Assembly: GCF_014204415.1 (NCBI RefSeq)
Contig: NZ_JACHLE010000002.1
Coordinates: 558,001 to 622,000 of the forward strand
Source of the DNA: Chryseobacterium defluvii
GTDB lineage: Bacteria; Bacteroidota; Bacteroidia; Flavobacteriales; Weeksellaceae
DNA: 64,000 nt
Direction: 5' to 3'
The notes below the pieces were generated by a model, which did no database searches, was not told where the DNA came from, and saw only the letters and a program-made list of their open reading frames with translations. This document shows positions 16,725-25,632 of the stretch, piece by piece. The first letter of the stretch is position 1. Each line of letters opens with the position of its first letter. The translations under genes and the position numbers were made by a program.

Positions 16725-17459
16725 ATGAAAAGAACATTAGTAGTAGGAGACATTCACGGTGGGTATAGAGCTCTTGAGCAGCTCTTGGATAAGGCAAAAG
16801 TTACCCAAGACGATAAGCTGATCTTTTTAGGAGATTATGTAGACGGATGGAGTGAGTCTTCCCGGGTAATACAATTTTTGATCGGGCTTTCCGAAAAACA
16901 GGAATGCATTTTCATCAAAGGAAATCATGATGCATGGTGCGAAGACTGGCTTTCCTTCGGGAAAGGAGAAGAGGTGTGGCTTTTCAATGGAGGGAAAAGC
17001 ACGGTCGACAGCTATTCAGAATATTCTTTAGAAAATATGGAAATACACCTGGAATTTTTCCAAAGAATGAAAAACTATTATACAGATGAGGAAAACCGGC
17101 TGTTCATTCATGCCGGATACTCTTCCATGCACGGCCCGGAAAAAGAAATGTACTCCAGCAACTACCGGTGGGATAGGACCCTGTGGGAAACTGCAGTTGC
17201 TATGGATAAAAAGTTGTCTAAAAATTCAGAACTATATCCAAAAAGATTACTTCTTTATCAAGAGATCTTTATCGGACATACCCCTACACTGCATTTGGGC
17301 ATAACATCACCATTAAATAAAGCCAACATCTGGAATATGGACACAGGAGCTGCTTTCACAGGCTCCCTGTCAATGATGGATGTGGAGACTAAAGAATTTT
17401 GGCAGAGTGACCCGCTTCCTGCCTTATATCCCGGTGAAATAGGTAGAAATGGAATGTAA
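16725..17459 (+). CDS. Metallophosphoesterase (PPP/diadenosine-tetraphosphatase type)
   Basis: 244 residues. Motifs of the two-metal PPP phosphatases are in order: GDIHGGY (residues 8-14), GDYVDGW, GNHDAW, LFIHAGYSS and FIGHTPT. It is related to bacterial serine/threonine phosphatases and symmetrical Ap4A hydrolases. No export signal. Coupled to kptA with a 3-bp gap, so it probably removes a phosphate or cyclic phosphate from an RNA end or from the nucleotide product of KptA (inference). It ends the ADP-ribose cluster. Confidence 0.92.
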   Translation: MKRTLVVGDIHGGYRALEQLLDKAKVTQDDKLIFLGDYVDGWSESSRVIQFLIGLSEKQECIFIKGNHDAWCEDWLSFGKGEEVWLFNGGKSTVDSYSEYSLENMEIHLEFFQRMKNYYTDEENRLFIHAGYSSMHGPEKEMYSSNYRWDRTLWETAVAMDKKLSKNSELYPKRLLLYQEIFIGHTPTLHLGITSPLNKANIWNMDTGAAFTGSLSMMDVETKEFWQSDPLPALYPGEIGRNGM

Positions 17460-17550
17460 AACCATAAAAATTCAATCCTGAATTTATTCAGGCTTCCTCA
17501 TTCGGGCATCATTTCAAAATTGTAATTTTAAAACTTAAAATTTTGCCTCA

Positions 17551-19275
17551 ATGAAACTGAAATATCTATTACTCTTCCTGAATATTTCGCTGCTTATTGC
17601 CCAAAAGCCCTTTCAGGCACCTTTCGAAAAAGGAAATGGAAACCAAACGGCTACCTATGATGAAATGAATGCTTATTATCAGGAACTTTCCGGGAGCTTC
17701 AATACCATTCAGTACCTTAAGAAAGGAGAAGATGACAATGGAAAGCCCATTTATGTGGTAATTTATAATCCTTTTCCTGAAAAAGATCTGGAAAAGCTCA
17801 GAAGGGACAAAGCGGTTCTTTTTGTCAATAACGGGATCCATCCCGGAGAACCGGATGGGATAGATGCCACCATGATGCTGATGCGTGATCTGGCTACAGG
17901 AAAAGTAAAAACACCCCGAAACTTTATCGTGGCTGCCATTGCAGCATATAATGTAGGCGGAATGCTGAACCGGGGATCTTTTTCCAGGGCCAATCAAAAC
18001 GGGCCGGAGCAATACGGATTCAGGGGAAACGCAAGGAATCTTGATCTGAACAGGGACTTCATCAAAGCAGATTCCAAAAATGCCAGAAGTTTCCAGGAGA
18101 TCTATCACTGGCTGAAGCCGGATGTCTTTATTGATAATCACGTAAGCAACGGGGCAGATTATCAGTATACATTCACCTATATCTCAACATTTAAAGAAAG
18201 GTTGGGAGATGTTTTGGGAGAATATTTTCATAAAGATTATCAGGTGAAAAATCTTCATGATCTAAAAGAATTGGGCTATGAAAGTACTCCTTATGTGAAC
18301 ATTCACGGAGATGTTCCGGAGATTGGTTTTGCTGCCTTTGAAGATTCACCCAGATATTCCACGGGGTACACTTCTTTGTTCAATACTTTGGGCACTGTGC
18401 CTGAAACGCATATGCTGAAACCTTATGACAAAAGGGTGGATGCCACCTACAAATATATGCTTGTCAATCTCCGCAATCTGGATCGGGAATACAAAAAAAT
18501 AAAAGAACTGCGCCTTAAAAACCTGCAGCAGTATCAGGCAGGAAAGCAATACGGAATCCGTTGGAAAATAGACTCCACACAGTTTGCCACAATGGATTTT
18601 AAAGGATACGAAGGGAAATATAAACCGAGTGAAATTTCAGGGAAACCCAGACTATACTACGACAGGAATAAGCCCTTTACCAAAAAGATAAAACTGTTTA
18701 CAACAGCAGTGCCCACGGGATATATTACCATCCCCCGGTATTATGTGATTCCCCGGTCACAGCACAAAGTCATAGAAGAATTTAAACGAAATCATATTCA
18801 GATGGAGCCTCTTCAGAAGGACAGTATTATTTCCGTTGAGTCATACAGGATCAGGAGCTTCGAAACTGTTAAAAACCCTTATGAAGGACACTATCTTCAT
18901 TATGAAACTACCGTTGACAGAGCAATGAAGAAGATCACTTTTTCTACAGGAGATTACCTGGTTCCAACCCATCAGGATGGAGTAAAATATATCATTGAAA
19001 CGCTGGAACCGGAGGCATTGGATTCTTTTTTCAACTGGAACTTTTTTGACGGTATTTTAAGTCAGAAAGAATATTTTTCAGCCTATATTTTTGAAGATAC
19101 CGCTTCCGAACTGCTAAAAAAAGATCAAAAACTGAAAGATGCTTTTGAAGCAAAAAAATCATCCGATAAAAAATTTGCTGATGACGGAGATGCCCAATTA
19201 GACTGGATCTACAGGCAATCGCCATGGTTTGAAGAAAAAACATTCCGGCAGTATCCGGTCTTCAGGGTTTTATAA
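17551..19275 (+). CDS. Secreted M14-family zinc carboxypeptidase-like protein
   Basis: 574 residues with an N-terminal signal peptide (LLLFLNISLLIAQ, cleavage about residue 18). Zinc ligands are visible as HPGEP (H and E about residues 97-100) and the His of FIDNHV (about 197). NLDLNRDF carries the substrate-binding Asn-Arg. The likely catalytic Glu is in GTVPETHML. The C-terminal 250 residues (beta-rich) are common in Bacteroidetes members. It probably cleaves peptides in the periplasm or outside. Single gene with a 90-bp upstream gap. No sorting domain seen. Confidence 0.9.
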   Translation: MKLKYLLLFLNISLLIAQKPFQAPFEKGNGNQTATYDEMNAYYQELSGSFNTIQYLKKGEDDNGKPIYVVIYNPFPEKDLEKLRRDKAVLFVNNGIHPGEPDGIDATMMLMRDLATGKVKTPRNFIVAAIAAYNVGGMLNRGSFSRANQNGPEQYGFRGNARNLDLNRDFIKADSKNARSFQEIYHWLKPDVFIDNHVSNGADYQYTFTYISTFKERLGDVLGEYFHKDYQVKNLHDLKELGYESTPYVNIHGDVPEIGFAAFEDSPRYSTGYTSLFNTLGTVPETHMLKPYDKRVDATYKYMLVNLRNLDREYKKIKELRLKNLQQYQAGKQYGIRWKIDSTQFATMDFKGYEGKYKPSEISGKPRLYYDRNKPFTKKIKLFTTAVPTGYITIPRYYVIPRSQHKVIEEFKRNHIQMEPLQKDSIISVESYRIRSFETVKNPYEGHYLHYETTVDRAMKKITFSTGDYLVPTHQDGVKYIIETLEPEALDSFFNWNFFDGILSQKEYFSAYIFEDTASELLKKDQKLKDAFEAKKSSDKKFADDGDAQLDWIYRQSPWFEEKTFRQYPVFRVL

Positions 19276-19394
19276 ACAACTGATAATCAGTTAAAATTAC
19301 AGTGTTTTTCCCCTGCCTGTTTGGGGGATTATCCTGAAGAATATTTATTATTTTAGGGCTAGCTTCGTTGTATAAAACCATAAAAACAACGATC

Positions 19395-19676
19395 ATGGCA
19401 ACTAAAAAGCATTTTTTCATTTCATTGGAAGGTGTTGACCTTACCGATGCACAGTTGAAGAATATTGACAAAGGTATTCAAAACGTTGTACTTTCTGAAC
19501 TTTCAAAAATTGACAACAGCCAGTCTTTTGCAGCACAGAGAGATTTTAAGGGGCTCGTAAAACCCCTCAGAATTAAAGACTGGTTCCCGTGGGGAATCAT
19601 TATTTTCAAACCGGGAATAGATATCCAGTCACAGATTAAAGACCTGCAGTCTCAAATTAAAGGTTATGGAGGCTGA
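19395..19676 (+). CDS. Small protein, possible peptide precursor or partner, unknown
   Basis: 93 residues from the ATG at 19395; an earlier start at 19368 is less likely because it lies in an A-rich leader region. Body: FFISLEGVDLTDAQLKNIDKGIQNVVLSELSKIDN, then RIKDWFPWGIIIFKPGIDIQSQI with a repeated QIKDLQSQIK near the end. No family recognised. Its end overlaps the next gene by 11 bp. With a Cys-rich protein and a cupin-like oxygenase next door it resembles a small peptide-modification locus, but I see no leader-core pattern. Confidence 0.6.
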   Translation: MATKKHFFISLEGVDLTDAQLKNIDKGIQNVVLSELSKIDNSQSFAAQRDFKGLVKPLRIKDWFPWGIIIFKPGIDIQSQIKDLQSQIKGYGG

Positions 19677-20076
19677 TATAAATCCTTCAAAAAAGCTGTG
19701 TCCCAGTTATATTGGAAAAGCCGGGGCACAACTTTTCGGAGTGGTAAACAAAGACGGCAAAGTACAGTTCATTACCCCGCTTACCGTCACCGAAGAGTTC
19801 CTTGCACTTAACGAAGGAAAGAACAACCTTGAGCAGAGATTCCGTTTTATGGGAAAATGTGTGGAAAAGGGTTGTGCACAATGGAGCAGTGAGGAATCTA
19901 AGTGCACCTTGTCCCACAAAGTCCAGGACCTAGATATTAAATATAAAAATACAGAATTGCTCCCTTGTCCGATACGCAACAATTGCAGATGGTTTTTCCA
20001 GGACGGAAAAGAAGCCTGCTTTTCATGCAATGAGGTCATCAGAAATATGGAAGAACTCCTGCTACAGGAAGGATAA
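19666..20076 (+). CDS. Cys-rich protein with clustered CxxC-like motifs, unknown
   Basis: 136 residues with eight Cys: one at KKLCPSY, then RFRFMGKCVEKGCAQWSSEESKC, then LLPCPIRNNCRWFFQDGKEACFSCNE. The spacing suggests metal or Fe-S binding. It is translationally coupled to the 93-residue protein (11-bp overlap). No family I can name with certainty. The JmjC-like gene lies 59 bp away on the opposite strand and converges on it. Cluster-binding by the cysteines is inference. Confidence 0.65.
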   Translation: MEADINPSKKLCPSYIGKAGAQLFGVVNKDGKVQFITPLTVTEEFLALNEGKNNLEQRFRFMGKCVEKGCAQWSSEESKCTLSHKVQDLDIKYKNTELLPCPIRNNCRWFFQDGKEACFSCNEVIRNMEELLLQEG

Positions 20077-20135
20077 AACAAAAAGGTGTGATATATTTAT
20101 GATACCACAGCCTTTTTTAATGAAAATAATATTTT

Positions 20136-21017
20136 TTACTTAGGAAGTCCCCTTTTCAGTGCAGCATTGGCTCTTTTGACTGCTATGCCTTCCTTCCAGT
20201 CCATGTATTTCTTTTTGAACTGTGTTTTCATAATATCGTCGAACTTACGCTGTACCGTAAGATTCCATAAAGAGTGAGCTTTTACGGCCCAGGATTTATC
20301 CCATGCCCTTAAAGAAATGGAGAAACTTCCGTCCAGATACTTCATCCAGTGCCACCACCCGGTCGGCATGAATAACGTGTCCCCATGTTCCAGGTAGCAT
20401 TCAATACCTTCTACGCCGTCCAGAGCGGGGAATTTTGTAAAATCAGGGTTTTCAATATCATAATCCTCCAGTGCATAAGTTGCATACGGAAGCTGATACA
20501 ACCTTTCTTTCCATTTATAATCGAAGAGAAGGACATGTTTTCTTCCGTTAAAATGAGTATGGAAAATATGGGCCATGTCAATATCATAATGAAGAAAAGT
20601 TACAGAGCCCTTTCCTCCGAAGAACATAGACGGGTATTTATCCAGAAAACCACCCATTAAATCTTTAGGTGAAATATAATCTTCCAGTAATTTATTAGCG
20701 TGCTTTATGGGGTCGAAGAAGAAAATTCTCAGGTCCGTTGGTTCCCTTTGAATCAGGTCAATATAATCTCCAAACTTCATTTTCATAGCAGAAGCATTGA
20801 TGGGAGCTGCGGGATCAGCTTTTGAACTATCATATAGCGGAACTTCCACATCTCCCACAACCTCCTTCACATATTCCATTGTCCATTTCTGATAAGCCGG
20901 CCATTTTTTTGCCATATTTTTAATAACAAGAGGCCTTCTCGGCTTAAGATATTTTTCGTAGAATTCTTCTTTGGTAATATCATCTACAATATCTATAGGC
21001 TTTAAAATAATTCCCAT
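20136..21017 (-). CDS. JmjC/cupin-like 2OG-Fe(II) hydroxylase
   Basis: 293 residues. The Fe ligands are HYD in TFLHYDIDMAHIF (HxD motif, about residue 150) and the distal His in HGDTLFMPTGWWHWM. FHTHFNGRKHVLLFD and the N-terminal FYEKYLKPRRPLVIKNMAKKWPA are typical of FIH-like JmjC proteins that hydroxylate proteins or peptides. Cytoplasmic. A -7 box TAATTTTG lies at 21043-21036 on the minus strand. It may act on a product of the convergent small genes, but this is only proximity. Confidence 0.9.
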   Translation of the reverse strand: MGIILKPIDIVDDITKEEFYEKYLKPRRPLVIKNMAKKWPAYQKWTMEYVKEVVGDVEVPLYDSSKADPAAPINASAMKMKFGDYIDLIQREPTDLRIFFFDPIKHANKLLEDYISPKDLMGGFLDKYPSMFFGGKGSVTFLHYDIDMAHIFHTHFNGRKHVLLFDYKWKERLYQLPYATYALEDYDIENPDFTKFPALDGVEGIECYLEHGDTLFMPTGWWHWMKYLDGSFSISLRAWDKSWAVKAHSLWNLTVQRKFDDIMKTQFKKKYMDWKEGIAVKRANAALKRGLPK

Positions 21018-21357
21018 TCTATAAATTTTATGTTACAAAATTATTAAATAAATATATATGAAGACCTGTTTAAATTTTTTTTAATCTATGATTGATATTA
21101 GCAATTTAAATATTTAGACTAAATAAACTCTAAGTACAATACGGAGATTAGCTTGATTCTTATAAAACAAAACTCCTGTAAAGAATATTACACGGGAATT
21201 CTTTCATGGCGCTTTATTCCCAAAAGAAAAATTTTATAAAAAAACATCACTGCTTTTATAGTGATACAGCATGTTTTAACCTTTATTTGGAAAATAGATC
21301 TTTATAGAAGTGTAACAAACAAAAACAAACAATAACTAATAAGCCAAATAATGAACT
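21018..21357. other. Divergent intergenic region, 340 bp
   Basis: Holds the minus-strand promoter for the JmjC gene (TAATTTTG at 21043-21036). On the plus side it should hold the promoter of the outer-membrane barrel gene; the best candidate is TTTATTTG near 21279, one base from the consensus. No ORF of note and no strong hairpin seen. Confidence 0.5.
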
Positions 21358-24060
21358 ATGAAAAAGAATATTTTTTTCTTCCTGATGATTTTTTTCTCTG
21401 TGCTGTCTTTTGCGCAGAAAACAGTTTCGGGAAAAATTACTGATGAAGACGGGATAGCCATTCCAAGTGCCAGTGTAACCATTGAAGAACCGGGAAAAGA
21501 TGCAATTTTGGCTTATGGGATAACGAATTCCAAAGGAGAATATAAAGTTACCTTTACCTCTGCAGAATCTAATGTAGACTTGAAAGTAAAGGCATTTAAC
21601 CAAAAACCTTTAACAAAACAGATCAGCAACAGTGATCAGAATCTGAGCTTTAAAATGCAGTCCGAAGCTACGGAGATAAAAGAAGTTCAGCTTAAAACAA
21701 AAATGATCACTGCCAGAGGCGATACCATTTCGTACGACCTTAAGGCTTTTGACAGTAAAAACGACAGGACCCTTGCAGACGTTATGAAGAAAATTCCAGG
21801 GGTAGAGGTGAATGCGGACGGAACCATCCTCTATCAGGGAAATGCCATCAATAAATTCTATGTCAACGGAAAAGACCTTATGGAAGGAGGCTATGGAACG
21901 ATCAACAATTCCCTGCCTAAAGATGCCGTTCAGAGAGTTGAAGTACTTGAAAACCACCAGCCCGTAAAGATCCTTCAGGATAAAGTTCCTTCAGATCAGG
22001 CGGCGATCAATATCAAGTTGAAAAAATCAGTTACCATGACCGGACGCGGGGAAGTAGGAAGCGGTTTCGGAGACCCATGGCTTTGGAATGTGAAACTGAC
22101 CCCAATGTTCTTCGGGCAGAAAAGCCAGTGGGTAGTCAATTACAAAACCAATAATATGGGTGAGCAGGTGGAAAATGAAGGGAATATTCTGGCTTTCGGG
22201 AACAGATTCGAAGGAAGAAGGATCAATGCGGCACAAAATGACTGGCTGAATGTAGAAAATGCAGATGTACCTAATCTTCCTGTGAAAAGATATTTAATGA
22301 ACAATGTTCATTATGTTTCGGCAAACTATCTCACCAATATCGATAAGAAAAAAGAGTGGGAACTTAAAGCCAACGCCAATTACACTAATAATGCTGTAGA
22401 AAGGGAATCTTACCGTCAGACAGATTATTTTGCAACATCTGACGAGGCAGCATCAAGGGTGACTCAGAATATTTTTAATCAATTTTATACCAATAAAGCA
22501 AAAGGAGAATTGATCTTTACCAAAAACGCGAAAAAAGGATTTTTTAAAAATACAACCAGTTTTTCACAATTCTGGAATGCAGACAGAGCAATTGCAGACA
22601 GGACGGATCCTTTGGGCAGCAGGCATGGAGAAGAATCAGTGGACTCACCCACCAGTTCTTTCCAGAACTCATTGAGTACGATTATTCCATGGAAAGAAAA
22701 AATGTTTAATGTTCAGTCTTTCATTAATTATCAGAATGACAGACAGACCTTAGATGTTACACCAGCCTCATATCTGAAGCTTCCTGGTTTTAATCCGGGT
22801 AATAATGCAGAAACCGTGAGACAGAACTTTAGAATGAAAACTTTTGAAGCCAATCATTCAGCAAATATAGGTTTCTCTAAAAAAGGATGGACATTTACCC
22901 CTGAGATCGGATTCAATTTTAAAAGGACAAGCCTCAATTCAGATCTTACCAATTTACAGAACGGGCAGTATTTCGGATATGGCGAAGAATTTAATAATGA
23001 TCTTACCTATTCCACGGCAGTACCTTATGCAAGTGTAGGAGTCAATTATAAAAATGATGCATGGATGATCTATGCCAACCTTCCGGTAAATTCTAATAAC
23101 ATCAAGGCAGATGATCCTGTCAGAAATGTTTCCAAATCTGTGAACAAGGTTACCTTTGAACCGAATATTTTTGCACAATATACCTTTGCTTCTTTTTGGA
23201 AAGCTTCGGTAAGCGGAAATATAAATAATAATTTCGGGGAAGTTAATTCTGCGTATGCCGGTTACCTGATGACATCTCCAAGCGGGTTGTATGCTATGGA
23301 TGTAGAAAACCCTATTCCACAGAATAATACAAAATCAGCAGGAACAAGACTGGAATACAGAAACCCATTGAATAATTTATTCTTTAACGTTAACTATCGC
23401 TATAGCGACACCAAAAGAAACCTTATTTCTTCTCCTACCAGAAATACTTCAGGTTTTACCATTATCGGGTATAGAGAAGAAGAAAATCATGCATTAAGCA
23501 ACGCATACAGTGCGGAAGTAGGAAAATATTTCCCGAAATTCAAGACCAACGCTTCCGTAACCTATGGTAATAATACCTCCAAATCGGATGCTTATCAGAA
23601 TGATGACGCTTATAACAGCAAAAACAACACTCAGTCATACGGATTTAAATTCAACAATACCTATTTCGATTGGATGAGTATAGATTATAATGCGAGCATC
23701 TCCAGAACAAAGCAAACCAGCAGAAGCCTTAGAGCGGAGTTGAACAATGAAAATTCAAGAAAAGGATTTACCCACAACCTGGGAGTATTCTTCTACCCGG
23801 TAGAAAATCATACGATCGGATTTAACTGGGATCAGGTAAACACGAACTCAGGACTGAATAAATACAACAATGCATTTTATGACGTATCCTATCAGTTCAG
23901 CTGGGCCAAGAAAAACGTTGATTTTGAGCTAAAATGGATGAATATTGCCAATAAAAAAGTGTTTGAAACCTATGATATCAATCCACAAAGTATCTCTTAT
24001 ACAAGAATACAGCTCCGGCCAAGCCAGGTTATGCTAACCGTAAAATTCAACTTTAAATAA
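21358..24060 (+). CDS. Outer-membrane beta-barrel protein, CarboxypepD-reg-like N-domain
   Basis: 900 residues. Signal peptide (FFFLMIFFSVLSFAQ, cleavage after about residue 20), then a CarboxypepD-regulatory-like Ig domain (KTVSGKITDEDGIAIPSASVTI). Next is a plug-like region (DVMKKIPGVEVNADGTILYQG, then VNGKDLMEGGYGTINNSLP), and then a long Asn- and aromatic-rich beta-barrel ending in MLTVKFNFK with the terminal Phe/Lys pattern of barrels. It is the TonB-dependent-receptor-like family (OMP_b-brl). No TonB box seen. The GLPGLI protein follows and the two families often pair in Bacteroidetes. Confidence 0.92.
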   Translation: MKKNIFFFLMIFFSVLSFAQKTVSGKITDEDGIAIPSASVTIEEPGKDAILAYGITNSKGEYKVTFTSAESNVDLKVKAFNQKPLTKQISNSDQNLSFKMQSEATEIKEVQLKTKMITARGDTISYDLKAFDSKNDRTLADVMKKIPGVEVNADGTILYQGNAINKFYVNGKDLMEGGYGTINNSLPKDAVQRVEVLENHQPVKILQDKVPSDQAAINIKLKKSVTMTGRGEVGSGFGDPWLWNVKLTPMFFGQKSQWVVNYKTNNMGEQVENEGNILAFGNRFEGRRINAAQNDWLNVENADVPNLPVKRYLMNNVHYVSANYLTNIDKKKEWELKANANYTNNAVERESYRQTDYFATSDEAASRVTQNIFNQFYTNKAKGELIFTKNAKKGFFKNTTSFSQFWNADRAIADRTDPLGSRHGEESVDSPTSSFQNSLSTIIPWKEKMFNVQSFINYQNDRQTLDVTPASYLKLPGFNPGNNAETVRQNFRMKTFEANHSANIGFSKKGWTFTPEIGFNFKRTSLNSDLTNLQNGQYFGYGEEFNNDLTYSTAVPYASVGVNYKNDAWMIYANLPVNSNNIKADDPVRNVSKSVNKVTFEPNIFAQYTFASFWKASVSGNINNNFGEVNSAYAGYLMTSPSGLYAMDVENPIPQNNTKSAGTRLEYRNPLNNLFFNVNYRYSDTKRNLISSPTRNTSGFTIIGYREEENHALSNAYSAEVGKYFPKFKTNASVTYGNNTSKSDAYQNDDAYNSKNNTQSYGFKFNNTYFDWMSIDYNASISRTKQTSRSLRAELNNENSRKGFTHNLGVFFYPVENHTIGFNWDQVNTNSGLNKYNNAFYDVSYQFSWAKKNVDFELKWMNIANKKVFETYDINPQSISYTRIQLRPSQVMLTVKFNFK

Positions 24061-24063
24061 ATC

Positions 24064-24092
24064 AGAAAACCAATCCTCAGGATTGGTTTTCT
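24064..24092 (+). terminator. Terminator after the barrel gene
   Basis: AGAAAACCAATCC and its complement GATTGGTTTTCT form a strong stem with a 4-nt loop at 24064-24092. The T run is short but is part of the stem. Separate transcripts for the barrel and GLPGLI genes are possible. Confidence 0.65.
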
Positions 24093-24337
24093 GATTCCTG
24101 TATTTTATTCTGCTCAGAAAAAGGATGATCTGCAGAAGGATTGTACTCTCATGTAAAGCGATCTCATAATTGTACGGGATCTCAAAAAATATAAATTATC
24201 TGTAAGGATTCAAATCGTACTAAATATCAAATACATAAAAATAATTTGAGAACAAAAATTCTGAACAGAATAAAATAAAGCAAAAAAATCTGTAACAAAA
24301 TAGCCAAAGTAATAACTAATTAGTAAACATTTTTAAA

Positions 24338-25249
24338 ATGAAAAAACTCTTTTCAGTATTTTTTATTGCCCTTTTCGTCTTTGCCAATGCGCAGGATAAA
24401 GAGGAATCAAAAGAAACAGCAAACCGTTTCTTTTATGAATTAACTTTTAAGCCCAAAAAAGATTCTACCAAACTTGAAAAAGTAATGACCGTTCTGGATG
24501 TTACAAAGGATAAATCTATTTACAGAGACTACACAGTTATCGCACAGGACTCCATTATAAAAGTTGAAGTAGAGGCCATGCAAAAATCAGGGACATTCAA
24601 AGACCTGTCAAAAACGATCAGAATGCCAAAATTCTCAGAAAAGATCGATAAATTTTATCCGGACATGAAAGTTCAGTATGTTGAAAGGATCGCCAACGGA
24701 TTTACTCCGGTAAATATCGCCTATACCGAAAACCTGAAATTTGACTGGAAGATCTCGAACGAGAAAGAAAAAATAGGAGCCTATACCGCTCAGAAAGCCA
24801 CTACGGAATTCGGAGGCAGACAATGGACGGCCTGGTTTACTACAGACCTGCCTTTCCAGGACGGCCCTTATAAGTTTTCAGGACTTCCGGGACTTATCGT
24901 GAAAATTGAAGATGCAGATAAAAACTATTCCTGGGTGCTTCAGGGAAATAAGAAAGTGGCCAATTGGGAAGAACTGTCTTATGCAGAAAAAATCTCCGGA
25001 ATGAACCTTAAGGTTACCGAAGTTTCAAGAGAAAAATTCAATAAAACCTTCAATGATTTCAAAAAAGATCCTTTAGCTTCGGCAAGGCCGTACTTAAAGC
25101 CTGAGATGATGTCTCAGAAAATGCCGGGAAGCGATATCACCGTAGGAGAAATGATCAAAAATCAGGAAAAAATGTATAAGGACTTTTATGGTGCCGTTGA
25201 CAATCCTGTAGAGAAAACCCAGCCTGCCCCGGAAAAGAAGAAAAAATAG
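24338..25249 (+). CDS. GLPGLI-family secreted protein
   Basis: 303 residues. Signal peptide (SVFFIALFVFANAQ), then a beta-rich domain of about 230 residues. The family signature is exact: FSGLPGLIVKIEDADKNYSW near residue 178. The C-terminal tail is Lys- and Pro-rich with low complexity (PAPEKKKK). GLPGLI proteins are widespread in Bacteroidetes and their role is unknown; they often accompany outer-membrane barrels, as here (277 bp downstream). No T9SS sorting domain. Confidence 0.93.
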   Translation: MKKLFSVFFIALFVFANAQDKEESKETANRFFYELTFKPKKDSTKLEKVMTVLDVTKDKSIYRDYTVIAQDSIIKVEVEAMQKSGTFKDLSKTIRMPKFSEKIDKFYPDMKVQYVERIANGFTPVNIAYTENLKFDWKISNEKEKIGAYTAQKATTEFGGRQWTAWFTTDLPFQDGPYKFSGLPGLIVKIEDADKNYSWVLQGNKKVANWEELSYAEKISGMNLKVTEVSREKFNKTFNDFKKDPLASARPYLKPEMMSQKMPGSDITVGEMIKNQEKMYKDFYGAVDNPVEKTQPAPEKKKK

Positions 25250-25276
25250 CTTCATATCAACTAAATTATATTTTGA

Positions 25277-25315
25277 TAAACCCAAATGTATCAGTGCATT
25301 TGGGTTTATTTTTTA
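25277..25315 (+). terminator. Terminator after GLPGLI gene
   Basis: AAACCCAAATG at 25278-25288 pairs with CATTTGGGTTT at 25297-25307, followed by a T-rich run. It lies between GLPGLI and the feo operon. Confidence 0.85.
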
Positions 25316-25351
25316 GAAAGGCCCGGTTATTTAGATTAAATTTAAATAGCG

Positions 25352-25359
25352 TATATTTG
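25352..25359 (+). promoter_or_regulatory. feo operon promoter -7 box
   Basis: TATATTTG, exact TAnnTTTG, ends 18 bp before the chosen TTG start of feoA. The -33 region is not well conserved. No obvious Fur palindrome was found. Confidence 0.6.
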
Positions 25360-25377
25360 CATTCACAAAAAACAGTT

Positions 25378-25632
25378 TTGAAAGAAAAGAATTTACATAA
25401 ACTGAGCGGATTTCCAAAGAACAAAATGGGAAAGATACTGGGGTATGATAATGACAGCCTGAAAATGCCCAATAAGATCATAGAGATGGGCCTCCTGCCG
25501 GAGACTGTTTTCAGAATACTTTATCAGGCGCCATTTAACGGGCCTATGTATGTAGAGTTTGGGGAGGAAAAAAGCCGCATCGCTCTTCGTGAAGAAGAGG
25601 GAGATTATATCATTGTTGAAGAACTGAATTGA
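25378..25632 (+). CDS. feoA: Ferrous iron transport protein FeoA
   Basis: 84 residues from the TTG at 25378, the expected size. The longer reading frame from 25273 would start in the preceding terminator and upstream of the promoter, so it is rejected. SH3-like FeoA features are present: KIIEMGLLPETVFRILYQAPFNGPMYVEFG and IALREEEGDYIIVEEL. It assists FeoB on the cytoplasmic side of the inner membrane. The stop TGA overlaps the feoB ATG by one base, giving translational coupling. Confidence 0.88.
   Translation: MKEKNLHKLSGFPKNKMGKILGYDNDSLKMPNKIIEMGLLPETVFRILYQAPFNGPMYVEFGEEKSRIALREEEGDYIIVEELN

Noticed and set aside
25273..25377. N-terminal extension of FeoA
   Set aside because: It would begin inside the preceding terminator and before the TATATTTG box, and FeoA is normally about 80 residues.
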